From DASPSR01 sp035516175 (GTDB lineage: Bacteria; Nitrospirota; UBA9217), in assembly GCA_035516175.1 (NCBI GenBank), contig DATJAO010000048.1, positions 1-63,687 on the forward strand: a DNA stretch of 63,687 bases, given 5' to 3'. A model generated the notes under the pieces. The model did not search any database and was not told the origin of the DNA. It saw only the letters and a list, made by a program, of their open reading frames with translations. Made by a program: the position numbers and the translations under genes. Below, piece after piece: positions 9,151-18,484 of this stretch (its first letter is position 1; every line of letters starts with the position of its first letter).

Positions 9151-9522
9151 ATGACGCTGACGGCCCTCTTGGTGCTTTCGGCAGCGTTGCCCGCGTTTGC
9201 TCAGGCGACAAGCCCTTGTGCCAAGGACTTTGCGCAGTACTGCGGTCATATCACACCTGGAGGAGGCCGCCTGCTTCGCTGCTACGAAGAGAATAAGGAT
9301 AGCATGTCCGCTACCTGCAGGGCCTGGGCAGAAGGAGTGAAAGCAAACGCAGCAGTTCTCAAAGAAGCGTGTGCTAAAGAGATAGATATGCACTGCAATA
9401 TCGAAAAGGGTGACCCTCTGGCGATGTTGGGCTGCATCCAGGGAAACTATGTCAGTCTGTCGTCTGAATGTATTGCAGCGTTGAATAAATTCAAGTGGCT
9501 ATATCCTCAACCCGTACGATAA
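9151..9522 (+). CDS. Small exported cysteine-rich-repeat protein
   Basis: At least 123 residues: a signal sequence ending at AFAQ, then two copies of a cysteine-rich repeat (C..D....C..I.PGGGRLLRCYEENK and C..EID.HC.IEKGDPLAMLGCI). This is the pattern of the 'cysteine rich repeat' family related to the Golgi GLG1 repeat. Bacterial members are small periplasmic proteins of unknown role. Coordinates use the first ATG, but from there the signal peptide lacks a positive start; beginning at the ATA codon at 9112 would add KRFISQISNVIA and give a normal signal peptide behind a strong ribosome-binding site. Confidence 0.8.
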   Translation: MTLTALLVLSAALPAFAQATSPCAKDFAQYCGHITPGGGRLLRCYEENKDSMSATCRAWAEGVKANAAVLKEACAKEIDMHCNIEKGDPLAMLGCIQGNYVSLSSECIAALNKFKWLYPQPVR

Positions 9523-9636
9523 CGAAGCATCACTGAGCTCTCTGTCCGCTGCCGGAGCCAAATGACCATGGCAATCGGTCACCAAAGTGACGAACGTTGA
9601 GGATGATCATGAAAATGAACACAACGGAGACGGTCT

Positions 9637-10989
9637 ATGGAGTCACTAAATAAAAGAGGTCGCGCCAGGACCACCCTTGATTACTTCCGCGCCAATCGGT
9701 TTCATCTCATAATCCCGGTTATCGCTGCTCTGGCGATTATTGTCGCTGGTCTGTGGGCGGCCATCGTTGCCCTGCGTCCGCTGCCACCGCGAAACGTGAC
9801 CATGGCGACCGGACCTGAGGGCGGCTCGTATTATGAGCTGGGGAAACACTATCGCGAACTTCTCGCTCACCAAGGAATCAAACTTCAATTGTTAACGACC
9901 GAGGGAGACCTGGAAAACCTGGCACGGCTGCGCGACCCTCGGTCAGGCGTGGAGGTCGGGTTTCTGCAGAGCGGCATCACGAACGAGAAGGAATCTCCTG
10001 ATCTTGAGTCCCTAGGCTCGGTATTTTATGAACCCCTCTGGTTCTTCTATCGAGGTGTTATCCGGGGTAAGGCATTGGATGCCTTGCGGGGTCGGAAAAT
10101 TTCTATCGGGCCTGAGGGCAGCGGTACCAGAGCGCTCGCACTTGAACTTCTCGCCCGGAACGGGATCGACCAGAAGTTTGCACAGCTGCTTTCGTTCACG
10201 CCACGGGAGGCCGGAGAAAAGCTGCTTCGGGGCGAGATCGATGCCGCACTCATGGTGGCCTCCTGGGACTCTCCCGTGGTGAGGCTGTTGCTTTCCGACA
10301 AGGACATCGGGCTTGTGAGCTTCCCGCGTACGGATGCCTATGTTGCACTGTACCCCTTCCTGAACAAATTGACAGTGCCAGCCGGCGTGGGCGACCTGGC
10401 GAAGAACCTGCCGCCCACCGACGTGATCCTGTGTGCGCCAAAAGCCAGTCTGGTGGTGCGCAAGGACCTGCATCCGGCCATCCAGTACTTGCTGCTCGAT
10501 GCTGCAGCGCAGATCCATTCCGGACCGGGGATCTTTCAGAAATCAGGACAATTTCCGGCAGCAGAATCGATCGACCTTCCACTGAGCGATGAGGCTAGTC
10601 AGTTCTACAAGTCGGGACGCCCTTTCCTCCAGCGCCACCTCCCGTTTTGGATGGCAGTAATGATCGACCGACTGCTCATTCTGCTCATTCCGTTGTTCGG
10701 TGTGATCTATCCGTTGTTCCGGTTAATGCCGGCCTTATATGGATGGGAAATGCAGTTGCGGATCTTCCGACTGTACCGCGAATTGAGAACTCTTGAGAAG
10801 GATCTGGAAACCCACAGTGGGGGACAGGGCATTGGCGATCTGAGCGAGTGGCTCGGCCGGATTGAAGAGAAGGCAAACCATCTTCGAGTGCCACTGTTCT
10901 ACTCGAACCAGCTGTATACGCTGCGCATGCATATCACACTGGTCCGCGAGCGGCTCATGAGGTGGAAGGTGACGTCGAACGCAGATTGA
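9637..10989 (+). CDS. TAXI-family solute-binding protein tethered to the membrane at both ends
   Basis: A 450-residue protein with an N-terminal transmembrane helix (about 23-46), a TRAP-associated extracytoplasmic immunogenic (TAXI) solute-binding domain (about 52-320; MATGPEGGSYYELGK, ISIGPEGSGTRALA), a second hydrophobic segment (about 333-360) and a cytoplasmic helical tail of about 85 residues. TAXI proteins normally deliver substrates such as glutamate to a DctQM membrane unit. No TRAP membrane gene is nearby, and the added C-terminal helix and tail are not part of a classic binding protein. Members with this layout are common as orphans; a sensing or signalling role is possible but unproven. 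Confidence 0.85.
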   Translation: MESLNKRGRARTTLDYFRANRFHLIIPVIAALAIIVAGLWAAIVALRPLPPRNVTMATGPEGGSYYELGKHYRELLAHQGIKLQLLTTEGDLENLARLRDPRSGVEVGFLQSGITNEKESPDLESLGSVFYEPLWFFYRGVIRGKALDALRGRKISIGPEGSGTRALALELLARNGIDQKFAQLLSFTPREAGEKLLRGEIDAALMVASWDSPVVRLLLSDKDIGLVSFPRTDAYVALYPFLNKLTVPAGVGDLAKNLPPTDVILCAPKASLVVRKDLHPAIQYLLLDAAAQIHSGPGIFQKSGQFPAAESIDLPLSDEASQFYKSGRPFLQRHLPFWMAVMIDRLLILLIPLFGVIYPLFRLMPALYGWEMQLRIFRLYRELRTLEKDLETHSGGQGIGDLSEWLGRIEEKANHLRVPLFYSNQLYTLRMHITLVRERLMRWKVTSNAD

Positions 10990-11037
10990 TGATGCGGCCC
11001 GACAACTGAAGGCCATCTATGACAGAAAGGAGTGATC

Positions 11038-11439
11038 ATGGTTAACATTAATTCTATCGATAGGATGATGCTTAGGGTCGGCTTGCTGAACGTGATCATG
11101 CTCTCTAGCTGTACTGGCTTAGAGATTCCCGACACGTCGAGCCTGCTCTTACCCAAGTTTCATCGGTCTGAGGTCATTGGCTTTGTGGCAGGTTTTGGAA
11201 CGACCTTTGCCGCCGTGCCCGATTTGATCAAGATGCTCAAGCGGCGGTCAAGCAAAGGCATGAACCCGATGATGGCGGGCATCATGGGAGTTTTTCAAAT
11301 TCTTTGGATTTATTACGGCCTCCTGATTGCGTCACGACCAGTTATTGCGTGGAACATGATCGCCGTGGTGATCAATTTTCTGACCGTTGGGGCGTACTTT
11401 CTATTCGCACGCAGCGAAAGGAATCAGGAAAAGGTATGA
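11038..11439 (+). CDS. SemiSWEET/PQ-loop family small membrane protein with an N-terminal extension
   Basis: A 133-residue protein. The ATG at 11038 follows GAAAGGAG. About the last 90 residues form a three-helix SemiSWEET/MtN3 unit, beginning IGFVAGFGTTFAAVPDLIKMLKRRSSKGMNPMM, where the proline of the PQ-type motif and the SSKGMN stretch are family hallmarks. SemiSWEETs dimerise to carry sugars across the membrane. The first 45 residues, including a short hydrophobic run, are extra compared with the usual 85-90 residue proteins. The substrate cannot be deduced. Confidence 0.75.
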   Translation: MVNINSIDRMMLRVGLLNVIMLSSCTGLEIPDTSSLLLPKFHRSEVIGFVAGFGTTFAAVPDLIKMLKRRSSKGMNPMMAGIMGVFQILWIYYGLLIASRPVIAWNMIAVVINFLTVGAYFLFARSERNQEKV

Positions 11440-11587
11440 ATGCGTCTGTCCTGAAGGTTGCACATGACGAGGGCACAGTGAATGTATGCAGTACTTCCAG
11501 TAACTGGTGAATTTTCGATACTTGGCAGTATTCGAAATTTTATTCAGTATCTGTTAACATTTTTCCAAATCCATATATTAGAAATCT

Positions 11588-11616
11588 TTGACAACTCTAT
11601 ATATCAGGCATATATT
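11588..11616 (+). promoter_or_regulatory. Sigma-70-type promoter, TTGACA-17-TATATT
   Basis: Consensus -35 TTGACA at 11588-11593, a 17-base spacer, and -10 TATATT at 11611-11616, in an AT-rich gap of 291 bases. It points at the bestrophin-like gene starting at 11731, leaving a leader of about 107 bases. A small inverted repeat with one bulge lies upstream near 11513-11537. Confidence 0.65.
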
Positions 11617-11730
11617 CATAATAAATAAACTTTAATTATTTTGAAGATTCGACTCACGCTGGGTTGGCCGTTATCGAATCTGGAGTGAGTGTGTGGGACA
11701 ATCTCTTGACGACACGAGGAGAAGTAGCGT

Positions 11731-12495
11731 ATGCATAACCTATTCGACTATCCACTGCTTGTTTTCGTGGTTTCTCTCTTGACGCTGTGGCTCTCGGAGA
11801 TGATTGTGGCGTCCTTTTTCGGAAGGCAGCGGAAACTGGAAGAAAAGAGCGAAGATTTCGGCATTATCCTGGCCGCCGCGTTGACTCTGCTCGGCCTCAT
11901 CATCGGTTTCTCCTTTTCGATGGCCGTAAACCGCTACGATCAGCGCAAGAACTACGAGGAGGCAGAGGCTAACGCTATCGGCACGGAATACGTGCGGGCC
12001 GACCTCCTGCCTGCCGCCGATGCGGCGAGACTACGTACGTTGCTTGTCAAATATCTCGATCAGCGTGTCTTGTTCTATACGACCCGCGATAAACAGCGGC
12101 TTGCGCAGATCGATGCCACTACCGCCCAATTGCAGGCCGAACTGTGGTCCGCGGTCAAGGACCCGGCAGCAACGCAACCAACATTTATCGTCGGTCTAGT
12201 AGTTTCGGGCATGAACGATGTGCTGAACTCGCAGGGATACACGCAAGCTGCATGGTGGAACCGAATCCCAATCGCGGCATGGAGCCTGATGGTGGCAATA
12301 GCCATCTGCTGCAACCTGTTAATCGGCTATGGCGCGCGAGACGCCAAGGCGCAACCCATCCTGCACCTTGCTCTGCCGCTGCTTGTATCCATCTCGTTTT
12401 TCCTCATAGCGGACATTGACAGCCCGCACAGCGGCCTCATTCGGTTGCACCCGCAAAATCTCATAAGTCTCTCCGAATCCCTGCATGCGCACTAG
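11731..12495 (+). CDS. Bestrophin-like (DUF4239) membrane protein
   Basis: A 254-residue protein behind GAGGAG. Two N-terminal transmembrane helices (about 8-30 and 44-67), a soluble middle region (RYDQRKNYEEAEANAIGTEYVRADLL, about 70-170) and two C-terminal helices (about 182-206 and 212-234) match the DUF4239 / bestrophin-like domain family. Members are assumed to be ion channels by weak similarity to bestrophins, but bacterial function is not established. It has its own promoter upstream and a strong terminator downstream, so it looks monocistronic. Confidence 0.75.
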   Translation: MHNLFDYPLLVFVVSLLTLWLSEMIVASFFGRQRKLEEKSEDFGIILAAALTLLGLIIGFSFSMAVNRYDQRKNYEEAEANAIGTEYVRADLLPAADAARLRTLLVKYLDQRVLFYTTRDKQRLAQIDATTAQLQAELWSAVKDPAATQPTFIVGLVVSGMNDVLNSQGYTQAAWWNRIPIAAWSLMVAIAICCNLLIGYGARDAKAQPILHLALPLLVSISFFLIADIDSPHSGLIRLHPQNLISLSESLHAH

Positions 12496-12630
12496 GCCGG
12501 ACTAATCACAGATGGCTCTTCCTCTTTTATTAAAGATTGCTGGCTGTAAGCTTATCCTCGATGAACGTCAGGTGAGACGCATTCTCTCTGGAGCTTTGCT
12601 GAGAGTCTCTCCCCGGGAGCCATAGCCATA

Positions 12631-12670
12631 AAAAGGGCCAATTTCTGAGAAATTGGCCCTTTTATTTTTC
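12631..12670 (+). terminator. Strong intrinsic terminator
   Basis: A perfect 15-bp stem (12631-12645 with 12649-12663) around a 3-base loop, with an A-run on its left side and a T-rich run on its right (TTTTATTTTTC). It closes the bestrophin-like gene and, because of the flanking A/T runs, could work in both directions. It separates the transport block from the hopanoid region. Confidence 0.92.
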
Positions 12671-13531
12671 ATCTTCGGTTATGGTGTATTGGCCTGCTGA
12701 TTGGTTATGGAACCGTATGCCGAGATTGATGGGTATATGTTTCATACAATAATTCGCATTATTGGTGTTAGTTAAAGAATGTAATCCTGATTTTTACACC
12801 ATAATAATATCAAACTTCCTACCTGAACTATGCACTTTTAGCAATATGGGCCGTTATGCGTATTTGAAGTTGAAGACTACGTCTATCCTCGCATAAAACA
12901 GAACCGTCATGGCATCTTTTTTTTGCTAAACTGTATAACAATGGATTCCTGATATTAGATGAGGGCTATATAATAATTGGGATCCAAGAGAACACATGAC
13001 CTCCCAGCTATCACATATGGCGCACATATAGGGAATGAGGAGGATTCCTCATGCAGGAGAAGTGCCCGCGCCATTGGGGGCAAAAGATCTCTTTGCAGAT
13101 TCTGTCGGACATCCTCTGGGTGGCACAGGGTGTCAACCGCCTCAAGGGATCTTTCGGAGGCCCGGGAAGACTGTGGGATCGGCCAGCAATTCAAAGGAAA
13201 TCTGCATCTATGTCGCCAAGGAGGAAGGGACATATCCGTTTTCATTCCTTAGGTCTTAACAACTCGCGCCATATAATGACCCTATCAACGTTATTGACAT
13301 GTCGCCTGATTAGGCATAAATTAGGAATAACGTTGATGGTGCTCTTCAAGTGAAGCCGTTGCCTGTAAGAAGATTTTTATTACCTTGTTTTGGGGTGAGT
13401 CAAGCACAGGATGTTGTCCATGAATTGGAATTTGCTATGAAAAAAATTAAAAAACACGAAAAAAATTCCTATTTCGTTATTTTTGATAAACCGGGAATGA
13501 AGGAATTACCATGTAAGACACTTAGACAGCG
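12671..13531. other. Gene-poor stretch with a nested inverted repeat
   Basis: No supportable gene. The first 290 bases are AT-rich. From about 12970 to 13260 the composition matches coding DNA, but none of the short frames on either strand resembles a known family, so this may be gene debris. At 13284-13295 and 13326-13337 there is a perfect 12-bp inverted repeat (ATCAACGTTATT / AATAACGTTGAT), enclosing a small GCCT-GATT-AGGC hairpin at 13304-13315. The stretch ends at a degraded EamA-type gene. Confidence 0.6.
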
Positions 13532-13690
13532 GGCGGATTTGAGTTTTGTTCTCCCATTAACTGCGCTATCGTAACTGGTTGCGGACTTTCTGGCAAAGTA
13601 TTTTTTGTAGGAGGATGTAACGTGGTTACGCTGGGCAGGTACTATCGTTATTGTGATCGGAATCGTTCGTGTTGCTCTCGATAACAGATC
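13532..13690 (+). pseudogene. Fragment of an EamA-like transporter gene, homologous to the one at 22967
   Basis: Translation in one frame reads RADLSFVLPLTALS*, LVADFLAKYFL*, then EDVTWLRWAGTIVIVIG. This aligns closely with WADLSFVLPLTAVSYLFAALLAKFFLKEEVSWHRWAGTIVIVIG in the intact gene at 22967-23419. Only the last third remains, with two in-frame stops (13572 and 13614). It lies 283 bases upstream of the intact hpnJ, while the intact EamA gene lies two genes downstream of the broken hpnJ. The two loci thus carry reciprocal remnants, which points to duplication or replacement of part of the hopanoid cluster. Confidence 0.85.
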
Positions 13691-13973
13691 GGGACCGGCA
13701 GATCATGGGTCAACAGCGCGGTCTGCTCAGAAATATGGTATGATACACGGGGACCAGGGACGGAAACGAGGGTCTGATTTAGGGACTAAGACTGTCTTAT
13801 ACGAGCGGTTCTGGGATGTTGGCAGGTTTATCATGCGGCGGGAAGGGATACGCAGTCGTACATGTATTGTAACAAGAATGCCCCGATGATGCCGACAAAG
13901 TAATCGTTTGATTTTGGCTTGTTGCTGCATATGGCACAGTCACTATTGAATAAGCCTCAGGTAAGGAGTATCT

Positions 13974-15407
13974 ATGAAAACATTGCTGCTGAATCCTCCC
14001 TCTTTTAATAACTTTGATGGAGGCGCGGGGTCGCGCTGGCCGGCGGTACGGGAGATAACTTCATTCTGGTATCCCGTCTGGCTCGCTTATCCAGCCGGCT
14101 TGATCAAGGAAAGCAGGTTGCTGGACGCTCCTTCACATGGCGTGACGCCCGAAGAAACCGTCGACATAGCCATGGCTTACGATTTTGTCGTGGTATTCAC
14201 GAGCACCCCCGGTTTCAGAAACGACGTGCGTCTGGCCGAGTTGATCAAGAATGCCAAGCCTCAAATCAAGATCGCCTTCGTGGGGCCGCACGTCAGCGTC
14301 CTGCCGGAGGAGAGCCTCAACGCATCACAGGTAATAGACTTTGTGGCGAGAAAGGAATTCGATTTCTCGGTCACTGAATTTGCCCAGGGAAAGAGCCTGG
14401 AGACGATCAAGGGAATCAGCTTTCGGAAAAGCGGCAAGATCGTTCACACTCAGGATCGCGAGCCCATAGCCGACCTGGATTCCCTGCCGTTCGCCGTCGA
14501 TATTTACAAGCGCGATCTCGACATCACGAAATACAGCGTTCCTTTCCTGCTCTATCCTTACATCGCCTTTTACTCGTCTCGCGGCTGTCCGGCGAAATGC
14601 AGCTATTGCCTCTGGCCGCAAACGTTCAGCGGCCACCGATGGCGGACTCGTAGCAGCGACAACGTGGCGGCCGAGGTCCGCCGCGCGCTGGAGCTATTTC
14701 CCAACGTCAGGGAAATATTTTTCGATGATGATACATTTGCCTGGGGGAAAACGCGTGTCCTCGAAATATGCGAGAAGCTGAAGCAGATTAATTTTACTTG
14801 GTCTTGCACGGCGCGGGTCCATACCGACTATGAAACGCTGAAGGCGATGAAGGAAGCGGGTTGCAGGTTGCTGATCGTCGGCTTCGAATCGGGCGATCCC
14901 GCTGTCCTCAAGAATATCGAAAAAGGCGCCACCGTGGAGCAGGCAATAACGTTTATGAAAAACTGCAAAAAGCTCGGGATACTGGTTCATGGTGATTACA
15001 TCTTCGGCCTCCCCGGAGAGACCCGCGAGACCATTGAGCGGACCATGAAATTCGCCGAAAAACTCGATTGTGAAACGATCCAGGTATCAATCGCCCATCC
15101 CTATCCGGGCACGGCGTTCAACGATTACCTGCTGAAGCACGGCTATCTAACCAAGCATGAGATGACGGATGAGCTGGGGCATCAACTCCCTAACATTCAA
15201 TATCCGGATTTGAACCGCCATCAGATTGTCGATGCCGTAGAGCACTTTTACGGCCGTTATTACTTCAGGCCGAGGATCATTTTCAGGATTCTCCGAAAGG
15301 CTGTGTTTGACGGGAAAGAGAGGCGCCGCGTGTTCAAGGAGGCGAAAGAGTACTTAAGCCTGCGGGCAAAAAGAAAACGGTTCGCGAAAAACGTGCGCAA
15401 TGACTAA
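13974..15407 (+). CDS. hpnJ: Hopanoid biosynthesis radical SAM protein HpnJ
   Basis: A 477-residue B12-binding-like plus radical SAM protein with AAGGAG before the ATG. The N-terminal region (MKTLLLNPPSFNNFDGGAGSR) is the HpnJ signature. The radical SAM cluster site is C205-x3-C209-x2-C212 (RGCPAKCSYC). In Burkholderia, HpnJ is required for ring contraction of the glucosamine head group to give bacteriohopanetetrol cyclitol ether, after HpnI and HpnK. This copy stands alone, next to an EamA fragment and convergent with hpnG. A second copy in the hpnK operon is broken, so this one is probably the only functional HpnJ here. Confidence 0.95.
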   Translation: MKTLLLNPPSFNNFDGGAGSRWPAVREITSFWYPVWLAYPAGLIKESRLLDAPSHGVTPEETVDIAMAYDFVVVFTSTPGFRNDVRLAELIKNAKPQIKIAFVGPHVSVLPEESLNASQVIDFVARKEFDFSVTEFAQGKSLETIKGISFRKSGKIVHTQDREPIADLDSLPFAVDIYKRDLDITKYSVPFLLYPYIAFYSSRGCPAKCSYCLWPQTFSGHRWRTRSSDNVAAEVRRALELFPNVREIFFDDDTFAWGKTRVLEICEKLKQINFTWSCTARVHTDYETLKAMKEAGCRLLIVGFESGDPAVLKNIEKGATVEQAITFMKNCKKLGILVHGDYIFGLPGETRETIERTMKFAEKLDCETIQVSIAHPYPGTAFNDYLLKHGYLTKHEMTDELGHQLPNIQYPDLNRHQIVDAVEHFYGRYYFRPRIIFRILRKAVFDGKERRRVFKEAKEYLSLRAKRKRFAKNVRND

Positions 15408-15587
15408 CTTAAACATGATAAAGAGTACGAAATTCGAAAATAGTATCCTTCCCTCCATGAAAAGGGCACTTTGCTCATATTTCAGGGAAAATGACAAATG
15501 ACTTTAAGAATACGTTGACTGACAAAAACTTAATGAACAGTTTCAGCAGATCATCAGTACCAATGGACATCTGATTCGATACGAATA

Positions 15588-16379
15588 TCAGGACACGGCT
15601 TCTCGGGGCGTGAAAGCGGACAAAATTTCCACCAGCGAGTCTAAGGCCTTCCCCAGGTTCTTCGAAGCCCTTGCGGCGTTTCTCCCGAGTCTTATGCTTG
15701 CCGGGATGAGCTTCGGCTTTGCGAGAAGGAGGCCGAAGGCCCGCGAAAAACGGTACCGGCCTGTCGCGTCTGTTACCGCAAGAAGCTCTGGAGGAACATC
15801 TTCATCCAGCCGGTCGGTGATTGAGCGTATCGCGAGAAAAGGCACGCGATTCTGATGCGCGAGCCTTGCGAGATAAAACGTTTCCATGTCGCATACGGGG
15901 AAGGGAAGGTCGTAGGGAATCATCTTTTTGATTTTCGACTTCGTCATCATTTCCTGGAGAGTAACGATACTTACCTCCCTCGCGGCGGTTCTTTCGCGGA
16001 GCTTTTTCCCTATTCGGTTGCCGAGGTCGGAACCAGGGACGGCGTCTTCCGCGGGATGTTCGTGCTGTCGCGTCCTGTCGCCCCCGATGAGGAGGGCGCG
16101 GGAAGACCACACAATATCCCCAATCTTGGCGTCCTCGTACAGGGCGCCGCCGAACCCGGCGGACAGAACAATGTCGGGGCGGAACTTCTGGAGCACGCGC
16201 CAGAATGCGGTTTCCGTGTTCGCAGCGCCTATGCCGGTTTGTATTGCAATAATGTCACAGGTGGGATGCGGCTTTCCCTGCAAGGGGAAAGGACGAGTCT
16301 CCAAACTTTGCGTGGAATGGCCGTTTTTACGTATGTGCTTTAATTCCTGCGGAAAGGCCGCAAAGACGGCTGCGATCAT
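15588..16379 (-). CDS. hpnG: Hopanoid-associated phosphorylase HpnG
   Basis: A 263-residue member of the nucleoside phosphorylase family. HpnG releases adenine from adenosylhopane to give (phospho)ribosylhopane, the step after HpnH. Visible motifs are IIAIQTGIGAANTETAF, VLSAGFGGALYEDAKIGDIVWS and CDMETFYLARLAHQNRVPFLAIRSITD, the last being the substrate-site segment of the family. Its start overlaps the end of dxs by 53 bases on the reverse strand, so the two are co-transcribed. A 180-base gap separates its end from the convergent hpnJ. Confidence 0.92.
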   Translation of the reverse strand: MIAAVFAAFPQELKHIRKNGHSTQSLETRPFPLQGKPHPTCDIIAIQTGIGAANTETAFWRVLQKFRPDIVLSAGFGGALYEDAKIGDIVWSSRALLIGGDRTRQHEHPAEDAVPGSDLGNRIGKKLRERTAAREVSIVTLQEMMTKSKIKKMIPYDLPFPVCDMETFYLARLAHQNRVPFLAIRSITDRLDEDVPPELLAVTDATGRYRFSRAFGLLLAKPKLIPASIRLGRNAARASKNLGKALDSLVEILSAFTPREAVS

Positions 16380-18276
16380 AGGGAGAAGGTGTCTTCCTTT
16401 CTTTGAGGATCGACAGCGCGGTCTGATAGATACCTTTCTGATCGAGAAGGTACTTCTTCCTCAACTCGTCTTGCCGGCCCTGTTCGACGAATGCGTCAGA
16501 GATACCGCACCGCTTCACGCGTACGCCTTCTAATCCAGCGTCATGGAGAAGTTCGAGTATGGCGCTACCGAAGCCCCCGGCAAGGACGTTCTCTTCAACC
16601 GTGACGACTCTTTTAGCTCCTGCCGCGACGGAGCAGATCAGCCTCGCATCCAGCGGTTTGACGAACCGCGCGTTGATGACCGCCGCGCTGATGCCTTCCA
16701 CTTGGAGTAGTGCCGCCGCCGACAGGGCCGGAAGCACGGTATGGCCCAATGCGATCAACGCAACGTCGCCACCGCTTCGCAGGAGCTCAGCCTCTCCGAT
16801 GTTAAAGGATTTGGGTGAACCGCCGTTGCCCGAGGGACGCGCAGGGAGCCTTTTCACTTTTCCTCTCGGATACCGGATAGCGACAGGCCCGTTGTGTTTC
16901 AGCGCCAGGCCGAGCATGGCAGCCAATTCAACGTCGTCCTTCGGAGCCATGACCACAAGGTTCGGAATGTGCCTGAGATAGGAAAGATCAAAAAGTCCGT
17001 TGTGCGTCGGCCCGTCCTCGCCCACGATTCCCGCCCGGTCGATCGCAAATACGACATGAAGATTCTGCAGACAGACATCGTGAACGATCTGGTCATAGGC
17101 TCTCTGAAGAAAGGTGGAATAGATCGCAACGACTGGCTTCAGTCCCTGTGTCGCCAGTCCGGCTGCAAATGTCACGGCGTGGGGCTCGGCAATGCCGACA
17201 TCATAAAACCTTCCGGGATATTTTTCCGCAAACCGTTCGAGTCCGGTGCCTTCTTTCATTGCCGCCGAGATGGCGACGATAGTATCATCGCCGGCCGCGC
17301 ATTTCGTCAGGGCATTGCCGAACTCTTCCCCATACGTCACCCCCTCTTGGGGCGCGCATAGCCCCGTTTCCGGATCAAAGGGCCCGATCCCGTGATAGGC
17401 GGAGGAGTTTTCCTCGGAGAACCTGTATCCTTTGCCTTTCTTCGTGATGACATGAAGCAGAGTGGGCGACGACGCGTTTTTTATTCCTTCCAAGGTCCCG
17501 ATCAATTTCCGGATATCGTGTCCGTCGATGGGGCCGACATAGTTGAATCCCAGTTCCTCGAAAAGAATGCCCGGCAGGACCAGCCCTTTCAGCATCTCTT
17601 CCATCCTGTGGGCAGCGCGAGTGGCATGTTCGCCTATCTTCGGCAGTCCGTCGAGAAACGATTTTGCTTCCTGCTTGAACCGCTGATAAAACTTACCCGT
17701 GATGATCCTGTTCAGATAGGAGGAAAGGGCCCCGACGTTCGGCGATATGGACATTTCATTGTCGTTCAAGATCACGATGATGTCTTTTTTCCGGTTGCCA
17801 GCGTTATTTAACCCTTCGAAGGCGAGCCCGGACGTCATCGCTCCGTCGCCGATCACAACGATGACCTTGCCCGGCTCACCCTTTCTGTCCCGGCCCTCGA
17901 TGATCCCGAGGGCCGCTGAAATCGAGGTGGAACTGTGCCCTGTGCCGAACACGTCGTGTGCGCTCTCGTCACGTTTGGGAAAACCTGAAAGGCCTCCTTG
18001 CTTTCTGAGAGTGGAAAATCGCCCGCTCCTTCCCGTCAGGAGCTTATGGCAATAGGACTGGTGGCCCACATCCCATATGATCTTGTCCGTGGGCGAATCG
18101 AATACATAATGAAGACCGACCGTCAGTTCGACCACTCCGAGGTTCGATGCGAGATGGCCGCCGTTAAGCGACACCCGGTCTATGACCGTCTGCCGGAGTT
18201 TTGTGGAGAGTTCCTTCAATTCATGGACTGAAAGTTTTTTTATGTCCGACGGCGACGTGATATGTTCCGGAACCAT
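16327..18276 (-). CDS. dxs: 1-deoxy-D-xylulose-5-phosphate synthase
   Basis: A 649-residue thiamine-diphosphate enzyme that condenses pyruvate and glyceraldehyde 3-phosphate, the first step of the MEP isoprenoid pathway. Typical family stretches are seen: LSTKLRQTVIDRVSLNGGHLASNLGVVELT, WDVGHQSYCHKLLTGR, the ThDP-binding region GDGAMTSGLAFEGLN followed by the DNEMSISPNVG stretch, and IDRAGIVGEDGPTHNG in the pyrimidine domain. The length is about 20 residues above usual because of a divergent tail that overlaps hpnG. Being operonic with hpnG, it supplies precursor flux for hopanoids; another dxs may exist elsewhere. TAATTTATAGTATAG-rich DNA upstream probably holds its promoter. Confidence 0.97.
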   Translation of the reverse strand: MVPEHITSPSDIKKLSVHELKELSTKLRQTVIDRVSLNGGHLASNLGVVELTVGLHYVFDSPTDKIIWDVGHQSYCHKLLTGRSGRFSTLRKQGGLSGFPKRDESAHDVFGTGHSSTSISAALGIIEGRDRKGEPGKVIVVIGDGAMTSGLAFEGLNNAGNRKKDIIVILNDNEMSISPNVGALSSYLNRIITGKFYQRFKQEAKSFLDGLPKIGEHATRAAHRMEEMLKGLVLPGILFEELGFNYVGPIDGHDIRKLIGTLEGIKNASSPTLLHVITKKGKGYRFSEENSSAYHGIGPFDPETGLCAPQEGVTYGEEFGNALTKCAAGDDTIVAISAAMKEGTGLERFAEKYPGRFYDVGIAEPHAVTFAAGLATQGLKPVVAIYSTFLQRAYDQIVHDVCLQNLHVVFAIDRAGIVGEDGPTHNGLFDLSYLRHIPNLVVMAPKDDVELAAMLGLALKHNGPVAIRYPRGKVKRLPARPSGNGGSPKSFNIGEAELLRSGGDVALIALGHTVLPALSAAALLQVEGISAAVINARFVKPLDARLICSVAAGAKRVVTVEENVLAGGFGSAILELLHDAGLEGVRVKRCGISDAFVEQGRQDELRKKYLLDQKGIYQTALSILKERKTPSPYDRSRLCGLSAGIKAHT

Positions 18277-18484
18277 CTCTTTCCTCCCGTGAATTCGATT
18301 TTGCGTGGAGACAGACTTTTATTCTAATTTATAGTATAGTCTTAGTATAGCAGGAAAGGTTGACGACGAGTTATTCAGGGAACGGATATTTTATTACTAA
18401 TACTATAGATTCACCATGAGCGGGCAAGGGAGCGCGAGTTACGGGCGATCCACGTTGAGACCCGCAGCGCGGACGCGAAGCAAC

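Noticed and set aside
12955..13252. Overlapping short frames on both strands in the gene-poor stretch
   Set aside because: No homology I can recognise, no ribosome-binding site on the reverse frame, and several frames compete over the same DNA.
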